Shown: one piece after another, positions 57,088 through 64,000 of the stretch
Numbering within the stretch: position 1 is the stretch's first letter
How the letters are laid out: each line of letters opens with the position of its first letter
Source of the DNA: Bordetella genomosp. 1
GTDB taxonomy: Bacteria; Pseudomonadota; Gammaproteobacteria; Burkholderiales; Burkholderiaceae_B
Assembly (NCBI RefSeq): GCF_002261335.1
Contig: NZ_NEVL01000001.1
Coordinates: 930,001 to 994,000, forward strand
Length of the DNA: 64,000 nt
Reading direction: 5' to 3'
Position numbers and translations under genes: made by a program
Notes under the pieces: model-generated
Databases searched by the model: none
What the model was told of the DNA's origin: nothing
What the model saw: the letters and a program-made list of their open reading frames with translations, nothing else

Positions 57088-57321
57088 GATGTTCCGTCTA
57101 TATCTCGGGGAATGGGCTCGCCCGGGATGCTACCGCAATGGTCCGATTTGCTGCTATTCTCCGAGGTTCAGACGTGGCGGGGCCCGCCCTGGGTCAGCTC
57201 GAGACACACCGCAATACCGCGTCAGCTAACAATTCATAGAGATCGCCCGTCCACAGATGGGCGAACGGCACATCGGCCTTTCTTACGCGGGGGGCCGTCA
57301 ATACTAGGAGGAAACACACCC

Positions 57322-58302
57322 ATGATCAAAGTCCGCACCCTGGTCCAGGCCATTGCCATGGCCGCCGGTCTGGCCGCCGTTTCGGGCGCCCACGCCGCCG
57401 ACTTCCCGACCAAGCCGATCCGCGTGATCGTGCCCTTCGCGCCGGGCGGTTCGACCGACATCATCGCGCGCATCGTGACGCAGCGCATGAGCCAGGAACT
57501 CGGCCAGCCGATGGTCGTCGAGAACAAGGGCGGTGCCGGTGGCGCCATCGGCGCGGCCGAAGCCGCTCGTGCCGCGCCCGACGGCTACACGCTGTCGATC
57601 GCCACGGTCTCGACCATGGCCGTGAACCCGGCCTGCCGTCCCAACGACCTGCCGTACGATCCGCTCAAGGATTTCCAGCCGGTCACCAACTTCGCCAACA
57701 CGGCGAACGTGGTCGCCGTGAACCCGAAGTTCCCCGCCAAGGACTTCAAGGGCTTCCTGGAAGAGCTCAAGAAGAACCCGGGCAAGTACTCCTACGGTTC
57801 GTCGGGCACCTGCGGCGTGCTGCACCTGATGGGTGAGTCCTTCAAGATGGCCACCGGCACCGACATCGTGCACGTGCCCTACAAGGGTTCGGGCCCGGCC
57901 GTGGCCGACGCCGTCGGCGGCCAGATCGAAATCCTGTTCGACAACCTGCCGTCGTCGATGCCCCAGATCCAGGCCGGCAAGCTGCGTGCCATCGCCATCG
58001 CCTGGCCCCAGCGCATCGACTCGATCAAGGACGTCCCGACCTTCGCCGACGCCGGCTTCCCGGTGCTGAACCAGCCCGTCTGGTACGGCCTGCTGGCGCC
58101 CAAGGGCACCCCGATGGAAGTCGTGAACAAGCTGCGCGACGCCGCCGTGATCGCCCTGAAGGACCCGAAGGTCATCAAGACCCTCGACGACCAGGGCTCG
58201 GCCCCGTCGGGCAACACCCCGGAAGAATTCGCCAAGGAAATCAAGGCGCAATACGACTGGGCTGCCGACGTCGTGAAGAAGCAGAACATCAAGCTCGACT
58301 GA
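57322..58302 (+). CDS. Bug-family (TctC) periplasmic substrate-binding protein
   Basis: 326 aa. A signal peptide (MIKVRTLVQAIAMAAGLAAV, cleavage near AHA-A) precedes the mature DFPTKPIRVIVPFAPGGSTD. It has a strong AGGAGG ribosome site (57306-57311) and a near-perfect terminator, and is monocistronic. The translated region looks optimised for high expression (strong C-ending codon choice by eye). Two Cys (ACRPND and GTCGVL) could form a periplasmic disulfide, which is not common in Bug proteins. Ligand unknown. Confidence 0.94.
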   Translation: MIKVRTLVQAIAMAAGLAAVSGAHAADFPTKPIRVIVPFAPGGSTDIIARIVTQRMSQELGQPMVVENKGGAGGAIGAAEAARAAPDGYTLSIATVSTMAVNPACRPNDLPYDPLKDFQPVTNFANTANVVAVNPKFPAKDFKGFLEELKKNPGKYSYGSSGTCGVLHLMGESFKMATGTDIVHVPYKGSGPAVADAVGGQIEILFDNLPSSMPQIQAGKLRAIAIAWPQRIDSIKDVPTFADAGFPVLNQPVWYGLLAPKGTPMEVVNKLRDAAVIALKDPKVIKTLDDQGSAPSGNTPEEFAKEIKAQYDWAADVVKKQNIKLD

Positions 58303-58340
58303 TGCCGCTGCGGCCCGCCTCGTGCGGGCCCCGGATCACG

Positions 58341-58372
58341 ATGAGGCGCCTGCGGGCGCCTCATTTTTTTTG
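58341..58372 (+). terminator. strong terminator after the orphan Bug gene
   Basis: Perfect 10-bp stem ATGAGGCGCC / GGCGCCTCAT with TGCG loop (58341-58364) followed by eight T. Confidence 0.92.
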
Positions 58373-58393
58373 CGCTTTCTGGCGCGGGGCGCG

Positions 58394-59284
58394 CTAGGCG
58401 CTGTCGTTGGTGCGGCAGGCCTCGCGCAGCCGCTCGATGAAGTCGCGATGCAGGCCGGACAGGGCCTCCTGGCTGCGGGTCAGCAGGCTGACCGGCACGC
58501 GCAGGGGCGGATCGAGGCGGCGCAGCACCATGCCCGGGCGCAGCATGGCGCGCGCGGTGTAGGCGTCGACGATGGCCTCGCCGCAGCCGGCCTCGGCCAG
58601 CGCGCAGGCCACGTAATGGGTCTGCACCTGGATCGCCACCGGGGGCGTGAGCGCCTGCGCGTCCAGCGCCATCTGCAGCATGGCGCCGCTGGCGTCGCGC
58701 GCATCCAGCACGATCAGTGTTTCGCCGGCCAGCTCGGCGAGCCGCACCGGCGCGTCGTCGGCGGGGGCGGGCCGGCGGCCCAGGTGCACGAGTTCGGTGT
58801 GGCCCAGCGGCGTGCGGGTGAGGCCGGGGTAGTCGTTGGTGTCGAACGTGATCGCCAGGTCGAGCTCGCGCGCGAGCAGGCCCTGCACCAGCTCGGCGCT
58901 GTGGTGGGTGTGGATGTCGAAGGTGATGCCGGGCTGGTGGTCGCGGCTGGCGCGCACCACGCCGGGCAGCAGGCCCAGGCCCATGGCCGGCGCGCAGCCC
59001 ACGCGCAGGTGGCCGTTGGGGCTGTCGCGCAGGCTCGCGGCCAGGCGCCGCACGCTGTTGAGGTCCTGGCTCAGGCGCGCCACCTCCGGCGTGAGGATCT
59101 CGGCCTCGCGCGTGGCGACCAGCCGGCCCTTCACGCGTTCGAACAGCTTGAAGCCCAGCTGCGATTCCGCATGCGCGAGCAGCTTGCTCGCCGCGGGCTG
59201 CGAGATGTGCAGGGCGGCGGCGGCTTCGGTGAGCGAGCCGGTGCGGCGGATGGCTTCGAAGATTTCGATGTGGCGCAGGCGCAT
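58394..59284 (-). CDS. LysR-family transcription regulator
   Basis: 296 aa. Winged helix at 1-60 (MRLRHIEIFEAIRRTGSLTE, then HISQPAASKLLAHAES), effector domain ~90-290 (HLRVGCAPAMGLGLLPGVV). ATG at 59284 chosen because it starts at the HTH; the frame is open further upstream into the ggt promoter. Divergent from the gamma-glutamyltransferase gene across 91 bp, so that gene is its likeliest target. An imperfect GC-rich dyad lies at about 59320-59344. Confidence 0.9.
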   Translation of the reverse strand: MRLRHIEIFEAIRRTGSLTEAAAALHISQPAASKLLAHAESQLGFKLFERVKGRLVATREAEILTPEVARLSQDLNSVRRLAASLRDSPNGHLRVGCAPAMGLGLLPGVVRASRDHQPGITFDIHTHHSAELVQGLLARELDLAITFDTNDYPGLTRTPLGHTELVHLGRRPAPADDAPVRLAELAGETLIVLDARDASGAMLQMALDAQALTPPVAIQVQTHYVACALAEAGCGEAIVDAYTARAMLRPGMVLRRLDPPLRVPVSLLTRSQEALSGLHRDFIERLREACRTNDSA

Positions 59285-59375
59285 GGGAGCAAGAGAGGGC
59301 GGGGCAATGCCCGATTCTATGCGAGAGCGCGCCGCGCGCTTCGCTATCATGAGGGCCATCGATGAGGAGAGGGCG

Positions 59376-61121
59376 ATGACGCGACGCATGAATCTGCTGG
59401 CCTGCCTGGCGCTGGCCGCCGCCACGACGGGGCTGGCGCAGGCCCGCACACCGGCGGCCGATATCAATCCCGAGGGCGCGTCGGGCTACCAGGCCAAGGC
59501 GCTGGTGCACGCGCGCCAGGAGATGATCGCCACCGCCAATCCGCTGGCCAGCGCGGCCGGCGAACGCATCCTGCGTGCGGGCGGCAGCGCGATCGACGCG
59601 GTGATCGCCGCGCAGCTGGTGCTCAATCTCGTCGAGCCGCAGTCGTCGGGCATCGGCGGCGGCGCCTTCATGATGCACTACGACGCCGCCAGCGGCGAGC
59701 TGGTCAACTACGACAGCCGCGAGACCGCGCCGGCCGCCGCGCGGCCCGACCGCTTCTGGCGCGACGGCAAGCCGCTGTCGTTCGCCGATTCGGTCAACAA
59801 CGGCATGGCGGTCGGCACGCCGGGGCTGCTGCGCGGCCTCGAGCTGGCCCACCGCGAGCATGGCAAGCTGCCTTGGGCCGCGCTGTTCGCGCCCGCGATC
59901 GCGCTGGCCGAGCAGGGCTTCGCCGTGTCGCCCCGCTTGCACGAGGTGTTGCAGCAGACGCCCGCGCTGGCGCGCCAGCCGGCCGCCGCCGCCTACTTTT
60001 TTGATGCGGCCGGCAAGCCCTGGCCGGTCGGCCACGTGCTGCGCAATCCGGACTTCGCGGCCGTGTTGAAGCGGGTCGCCGCCGAGGGCGCGGACGCGTT
60101 CTACCGCGGCCCGATCGCGCGCGACATCGTGGCGGCGGTGCGGGCCCATGCCACGCCGGGCGACCTCACCGAGGCCGACCTGGCCGGCTACCGCGCGCAG
60201 GCCGAGCAGCCGGTCTGCGGCCGCTATCGCGGCTATCGCCTGTGCGGCCCGCCGCCGCCGTCGAGCGGGCCGCTGGCGGTGCTGCAGATCCTCGGCATTC
60301 TCGAACACACGCCGATCGCGCGGCTCGCGCCCGACAGCGCGGCAGCGGTGCATTACTTCGCCGAGGCCGGCCGGCTGGCCTATGCCGATCGCGATTTCTA
60401 CGTGGCCGACCCGCGCTACGCCGACGTGCCGGTGGCGGCGATGCTGGCCCCGGCATACCTGCGGGCGCGCGCCGCGCTGATCCGGCCCGAGCGCAGCATG
60501 AAGACGGCGCTGCCGGGCGACCCGGCCGGGCTGCTGGCCTCGCGCGCGCCGGACACCGCGCTCGAGCTGCCCTCCACCACGCATCTGGTGGTGGTCGACG
60601 CGGCCGGCAACGTGGTCTCCATGACCTCCACCATCGAGTCGGCGTTCGGCAGCAAGATCTTCGTGCACGGCTTCCTGCTCAACAACGAGATGACCGATTT
60701 TTCGTCGTCCTGGCAGGACCCGGAGGGCCGCCCCGTGGCCAACCGCGTCGAGGGCGGCAAGCGGCCGCGCAGCGCGATGGCGCCCATGATCGTGTTCCGC
60801 GGCGGCAAGCCCTATCTCGCGGTGGGTTCGCCCGGCGGCAGCGCCATCATCAACTACGTGGCCAAGACGCTCGTGGGCGTGCTCGACTGGCACCTCGACA
60901 TCCAGCAGGCCATCGCGCTGCCCAATCGCGGCAGCCGCAACAAGGCCACCGAGATCGAGGCCGGCAGCCCGCTCGAGGCGGTGGCGCCACGGCTGCGCGC
61001 CATGGGCCACGAGGTGAAGTTCGAGTCGTTCCCGAGCGGGCTGCAGGGCATCGTGATCCTGCCCGACGGCCTGCAGGGCGGCGCCGACCCGCGCCGCGAG
61101 GGCGTGGTGCTGGGCCGCTGA
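59376..61121 (+). CDS. ggt: gamma-glutamyltransferase / glutathione hydrolase
   Basis: 581 aa periplasmic proenzyme. Signal peptide MTRRMNLLACLALAAATTGL, cleavage near AQA-R. The autoprocessing site is STTHLVVVDAAG: T401 should become the N-terminal nucleophile of the small subunit. Downstream PRSAMAPMIVF and GSPGGSAIINYV are the conserved substrate-binding loops. Cleaves glutathione and other gamma-glutamyl compounds. ATG at 59376 chosen because GAGGAGAGG precedes it and the signal peptide starts there. Confidence 0.95.
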   Translation: MTRRMNLLACLALAAATTGLAQARTPAADINPEGASGYQAKALVHARQEMIATANPLASAAGERILRAGGSAIDAVIAAQLVLNLVEPQSSGIGGGAFMMHYDAASGELVNYDSRETAPAAARPDRFWRDGKPLSFADSVNNGMAVGTPGLLRGLELAHREHGKLPWAALFAPAIALAEQGFAVSPRLHEVLQQTPALARQPAAAAYFFDAAGKPWPVGHVLRNPDFAAVLKRVAAEGADAFYRGPIARDIVAAVRAHATPGDLTEADLAGYRAQAEQPVCGRYRGYRLCGPPPPSSGPLAVLQILGILEHTPIARLAPDSAAAVHYFAEAGRLAYADRDFYVADPRYADVPVAAMLAPAYLRARAALIRPERSMKTALPGDPAGLLASRAPDTALELPSTTHLVVVDAAGNVVSMTSTIESAFGSKIFVHGFLLNNEMTDFSSSWQDPEGRPVANRVEGGKRPRSAMAPMIVFRGGKPYLAVGSPGGSAIINYVAKTLVGVLDWHLDIQQAIALPNRGSRNKATEIEAGSPLEAVAPRLRAMGHEVKFESFPSGLQGIVILPDGLQGGADPRREGVVLGR

Positions 61122-61127
61122 GGCGGC

Positions 61128-62291
61128 TCAGTCGTCGTTGGCGGCCGGCGCGCCAATGCCGGCGTTGTGCTCGCCCAGGGCCGGCGGCAGGCGCCGCAGC
61201 GCGGCCGGCGTGCGCGACAGCTTGATCGGCGAGCCGATGCCGCGATAGGCGCCGTCTTCGAGCACCATGCCGCGATGGCGCGTGTGCGGATGGGCCAGCA
61301 CCTGCGCCACGTCCTGCACGGCGGCGGCCGGCACGCCGCGCGCGAGCAGCGTCTCGGCGAAGCCGGCGGCCTCCTTCCCGGCCAGCAGCGCGGTCAGCGC
61401 CGCGTGCAGCTGCGGCCGGTGCGCCAGCCGCGCCGCGTTGTCGGCGAAGCGCGCGTCCTGCGCCAGCGCCGGCGCATCCAGCGTGCGGCACAGGGCCTCG
61501 AACTGGCGGTTGTTGCCCACCGCCAGGAACAGCGTGCCGGCCGCGGTGGCGAAGGTCTCGTAGGGCGCGATGTTGGGATGCGCGTTGCCGCTGCGGCCCG
61601 GCACCTTGCCGCCATAGAAGTAGTTGGGCGCGTGCGGATGCAGCAGCGAGATCGCGCAGTCGTACAGCGTGATGTCGAGAAACTGGCCGAGGCCGCTGCG
61701 CACGCGCTCGTTGAGCGCCAGCAGGATCGCCACCGTCGCGTTCAGCCCGGTCACCATGTCCACCACCGGCAGGCCCACGCGCGTGGGCTCGCCGTCGGCG
61801 TCGCCGTTCACGCTCATCAGGCCGCACATGGCCTGCGCGCAGGCGTCGTAGCCCGGCAGGCCGCCCAGCGGACCGTCGGCGCCGAAGCCGCTGACGCGGC
61901 AATGGATCAGGCGCGGGAACGCGGTCTTGAGCGTGTCGTAGCCCAGGCCCCACTTCTCCATCGTGCCGGGCTTGAAGTTCTCGACCAGCACGTCGGCGTC
62001 GGCCAGCAGGCCGCGCAGGAACGTGCGGCCCACCTCCTGTGCGAGGTCCAGGGCCAGGCCGCGCTTGTTGCGGTTGACGCCGACGAAGTAGGCGGCGGTG
62101 TCGCCGGCCACGCCCGCCGCGAAGGGCGGGCCCCAGCCGCGCGTCTCGTCGCCGCCGGGCGGCTCGATCTTGATCACGTCGGCGCCATGGTCGGCCAGCA
62201 CCTGCGTGCTGTAGGGGCCGCCCAGCACGCGCGACAGGTCGATCACGCGGCAGCCGGCCAGCGCGCCGGCGGAGGGGGGAGTCTGTGTCAT
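61128..62291 (-). CDS. CaiB/BaiF family CoA-transferase (class III)
   Basis: 387 aa. AGCRVIDLSRVLGGPYSTQV, ADHGADVIKIEPPGGDETRG and RNKRGLALDL are family signatures; the catalytic Asp is in GLPVVDMVTGLNATV. Transfers CoA to a carboxylic acid, often succinyl-CoA dependent. It follows a Bug receptor by 4 nt and an acyl-CoA dehydrogenase upstream on the same strand, so the set probably imports, activates and oxidises a small (di)carboxylate. It is only family-level similar to the CoA-transferase at 17892. Confidence 0.92.
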   Translation of the reverse strand: MTQTPPSAGALAGCRVIDLSRVLGGPYSTQVLADHGADVIKIEPPGGDETRGWGPPFAAGVAGDTAAYFVGVNRNKRGLALDLAQEVGRTFLRGLLADADVLVENFKPGTMEKWGLGYDTLKTAFPRLIHCRVSGFGADGPLGGLPGYDACAQAMCGLMSVNGDADGEPTRVGLPVVDMVTGLNATVAILLALNERVRSGLGQFLDITLYDCAISLLHPHAPNYFYGGKVPGRSGNAHPNIAPYETFATAAGTLFLAVGNNRQFEALCRTLDAPALAQDARFADNAARLAHRPQLHAALTALLAGKEAAGFAETLLARGVPAAAVQDVAQVLAHPHTRHRGMVLEDGAYRGIGSPIKLSRTPAALRRLPPALGEHNAGIGAPAANDD

Positions 62292-62295
62292 GGCG

Positions 62296-63285
62296 TCAGT
62301 CGATCTTGATGTTGGCGTCGCGGATCACCTTGCCCCACTTGTCCACCTCGGCATCGATGAACTGGCCGAGGGCGGCGGGCGTGCGGTCGGTGGCGGGCAC
62401 GATGCCCTGCTTGGCGAGCGTGTCGCGCACCGCCGGCGAGTCCAGCGTGGCGACGAAGGCGCGGTTGAGCTTGTCGACCACGGCGGGCGGGGTGTCCTTG
62501 GGCGCGACGATGCCGAAGAACACGCTCACGTCGTAGCCCGGCAGGCCCTGCTCGGCGATGGTGGGCAGCTCGGGCAGCGCGCTGGAGCGGTCGGCGCTGG
62601 CCAGGCCGAGCGCGCGCAAGCGGCCGGACTGCACCAGCGGCAGCGCGGTCAGGATGTCGGTGAACGACATCGACACCTGGCCGCCCAGCAGATCGTTGAG
62701 CGCCGGGCCGGTGCCCTTGTAGGGCACGTGCAGGATGCGCGTGTCGGCCATGCGGTTGAACAGCACGCCGGCCAGGTGCGACGAGGCGCCGTTGCCCGAC
62801 GAGGCGTAGCTGAGCTGGTCGGGATGCGCCTTGGCGTAGGCGATCAGCTCCTGCACGTTGTTCGCCTGCACCGACGGATGCACCACCAGGATGTTGGGCA
62901 AGTGGCCGATGCGCACGATGGGCGCGAAGCTTGCGCGCGGGTCGTAGCCCTGGTTGCGGTACAGGCTCACGTTGATGGCCAGCGGGCCGGAGGTGCCGAA
63001 CAGCAGGGTGTAGCCGTCGCCTTTGGCGCGCGACACGTATTCGGCGCCGATGTTGCCGCCGGCGCCGCCACGGTTTTCCACCAGCACGGTCTGGCCCAGC
63101 TCGGCCTTCAGGCCCTCGGCCAGCCGGCGCGCCATCGCATCGGTGGGGCCGCCGGGCGGGAAGGGCACGATCAGGGTGACCGGGCGGTCGGGGTACTCGG
63201 CCTGGGCGGTGCCGGCCAGCAGGCCGGCGCCGAGCAGCATGGCCGCGCCAAGGCGGGCGATGCGGTGAATCAGGGGCTGCGTCAT
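62296..63285 (-). CDS. Bug-family (TctC) periplasmic substrate-binding protein
   Basis: 329 aa. Signal peptide with AAMLLGAGLLAGTAQA, then EYPDRPVTLIVPFPPGGPTD, the standard Bug start. Placed between the acyl-CoA dehydrogenase fragment (upstream) and the CoA-transferase (4 nt downstream), in the same orientation. Ligand likely the acid activated by that CoA-transferase. Confidence 0.93.
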   Translation of the reverse strand: MTQPLIHRIARLGAAMLLGAGLLAGTAQAEYPDRPVTLIVPFPPGGPTDAMARRLAEGLKAELGQTVLVENRGGAGGNIGAEYVSRAKGDGYTLLFGTSGPLAINVSLYRNQGYDPRASFAPIVRIGHLPNILVVHPSVQANNVQELIAYAKAHPDQLSYASSGNGASSHLAGVLFNRMADTRILHVPYKGTGPALNDLLGGQVSMSFTDILTALPLVQSGRLRALGLASADRSSALPELPTIAEQGLPGYDVSVFFGIVAPKDTPPAVVDKLNRAFVATLDSPAVRDTLAKQGIVPATDRTPAALGQFIDAEVDKWGKVIRDANIKID

Positions 63286-63344
63286 GGTGGGATGTCTCCT
63301 GTGGTTATGGCACGCGGCGGATCGAGCCGCCGGTGATCGGGCGG

Positions 63345-63366
63345 GCGGCGGCCAGGAGGCCGCCGC
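63345..63366. other. GC-rich hairpin between acyl-CoA dehydrogenase and Bug genes
   Basis: 9-bp arms GCGGCGGCC / GGCCGCCGC with AGGA loop; a second smaller hairpin (CGGCGG / CCGCCG) is at 63315-63332. No U-run, so possibly a processing or partial-termination signal inside the operon. Confidence 0.4.
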
Positions 63367-63375
63367 GTCAAGAAA

Positions 63376-64000
63376 TCACGGTTGCGCCGCCAGCACGCGG
63401 CGGTGCGTGTCGTCGTCGTCTTCCGGGATGCCGCAGGGGGCGCGCGGCATCAGGCGGTGGCGCAGCACCTGGTCGGCGAGCAGGGCGCGGCCCGCCAGGC
63501 CCTCGCCGCGCGCCTCGTGCCGCAACGCGGCCAGCGACAGCGCGTGGTAGAGGCCGGAGGCGGCCTGGCGCGCCAGCGCGTCGCGGCCGCTGTCGGCGGC
63601 ATGCGCGGCCAGCGCAAAGGCCGCGTCGAGCGCCGCGTCCTGTTGCGGGCGCAACGATGCGGGGCAGGGTACGCCATCGCGCAGCAGCGCGTCGACGTGG
63701 GCGCGCAGCGCGGGCAGCGCCTGCTCGCGCCGGATCGCGCGCAACACGTCGAGCGCCACGATGTTGCTGGTGCCCTCCCAGATCGAGCCCAGGTGCGCGT
63801 CGCGCATCAGGCGCGGCTCGACCCACTCCTCGATGTAGCCGCAGCCGCCGCGCACCTCCATCGCGTCGCCCGTGACCTTGCGGGCATCGCGGCAGGCGCG
63901 GAACTTGATCAGCGGCGTCATGATGCGGGGCAGGGCCGGGTCGCCCTCGCCGGCCTCGGCGCGCGCCAGCGCCTGCGCCGTCTGGAACATCACGCTGCGC
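63376..64000 (-). CDS. acyl-CoA dehydrogenase (AidB-like), C-terminal part; 5' end outside window
   Basis: About 208 residues of the C-terminal domain are visible. TPLIKFRACRDARKVTGDAM, EVRGGCGYIEEW (the family GGxGY segment) and DAHLGSIWEGTSNIVALD are the acyl-CoA dehydrogenase C-terminal signature. IWEGTSNI and the long extra helical tail after it fit the AidB-like branch. Upstream of the CoA-transferase and Bug genes on the same strand. Confidence 0.9.
   Translation of the reverse strand, partial: RSVMFQTAQALARAEAGEGDPALPRIMTPLIKFRACRDARKVTGDAMEVRGGCGYIEEWVEPRLMRDAHLGSIWEGTSNIVALDVLRAIRREQALPALRAHVDALLRDGVPCPASLRPQQDAALDAAFALAAHAADSGRDALARQAASGLYHALSLAALRHEARGEGLAGRALLADQVLRHRLMPRAPCGIPEDDDDTHRRVLAAQP

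Overview
The window is high-GC DNA from a betaproteobacterium, most likely Burkholderiales and probably Alcaligenaceae (Bordetella/Achromobacter/Pigmentiphaga type). The clues are three Bug-type (TctC) periplasmic receptors and many CoA-ester catabolic enzymes. Housekeeping blocks of betaproteobacterial type also point there: glyQ-glyS-gmhB-plsC, purM next to hda-HAD-pcnB-folK, miaA-mutL and tsaE-amiC. GC content was judged by eye. No rRNA, tRNA, CRISPR or transposase gene was seen.

Layout. (1) 1-846: 5' part of a SpmA/SpmB-like membrane protein. (2) 982-3249: fadE, tail to tail with (3) a long minus-strand run from glyQ (14223) down to def (3203). It holds glyQ, glyS, gmhB, plsC, a zinc peptidase, a LysR-tcuA-tcuB-Bug tricarballylate-type module, gloA and def. 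(4) 14533-20883: crotonase, class I fumarase, then a tightly overlapping hydratase / CoA-transferase / CitE-like lyase / PfkB kinase operon that looks like C5 dicarboxylate (mesaconate, itaconate or citramalate) breakdown. (5) 20926-28423: folK, pcnB, HAD, hda (minus), purM (plus), miaA and mutL (minus).

(6) 28562-52187 is an accessory catabolic region between mutL and amiC, which are neighbours in E. coli-type genomes. It starts with dedA, then an FCD regulator and SDR divergent from an SDR plus a complete 2-oxo acid dehydrogenase complex (fused E1, E2, E3). Next comes a Liv-type ABC importer with a fused permease-ATPase. Its operon continues with a quinone oxidoreductase, two SDRs, a carnitine/gulonate-type hydroxyacid dehydrogenase and a beta-keto acid cleavage enzyme. 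A glycerol-dehydrogenase-like gene and a GntR regulator face a second operon: split transketolase, an atypical shikimate-dehydrogenase-like protein and a GMC oxidoreductase. The same 13-bp AT palindrome lies before the importer operon and between gntR and the transketolase operon, so one regulator probably controls both. I could not assign a substrate; this is the best candidate for an undescribed pathway.

(7) 52188-52685 has no gene. It holds a 14-nt tandem repeat, nine copies of an 11-bp core (five direct, then four inverted), a terminator and a CTG/TTG microsatellite. (8) 52686-56090: amiC and tsaE (minus), fumC (plus). (9) 56194-64000: AEC transporter, a well-insulated orphan Bug receptor, LysR divergent from gamma-glutamyltransferase, and a CoA-transferase / Bug / acyl-CoA dehydrogenase group cut by the window end.
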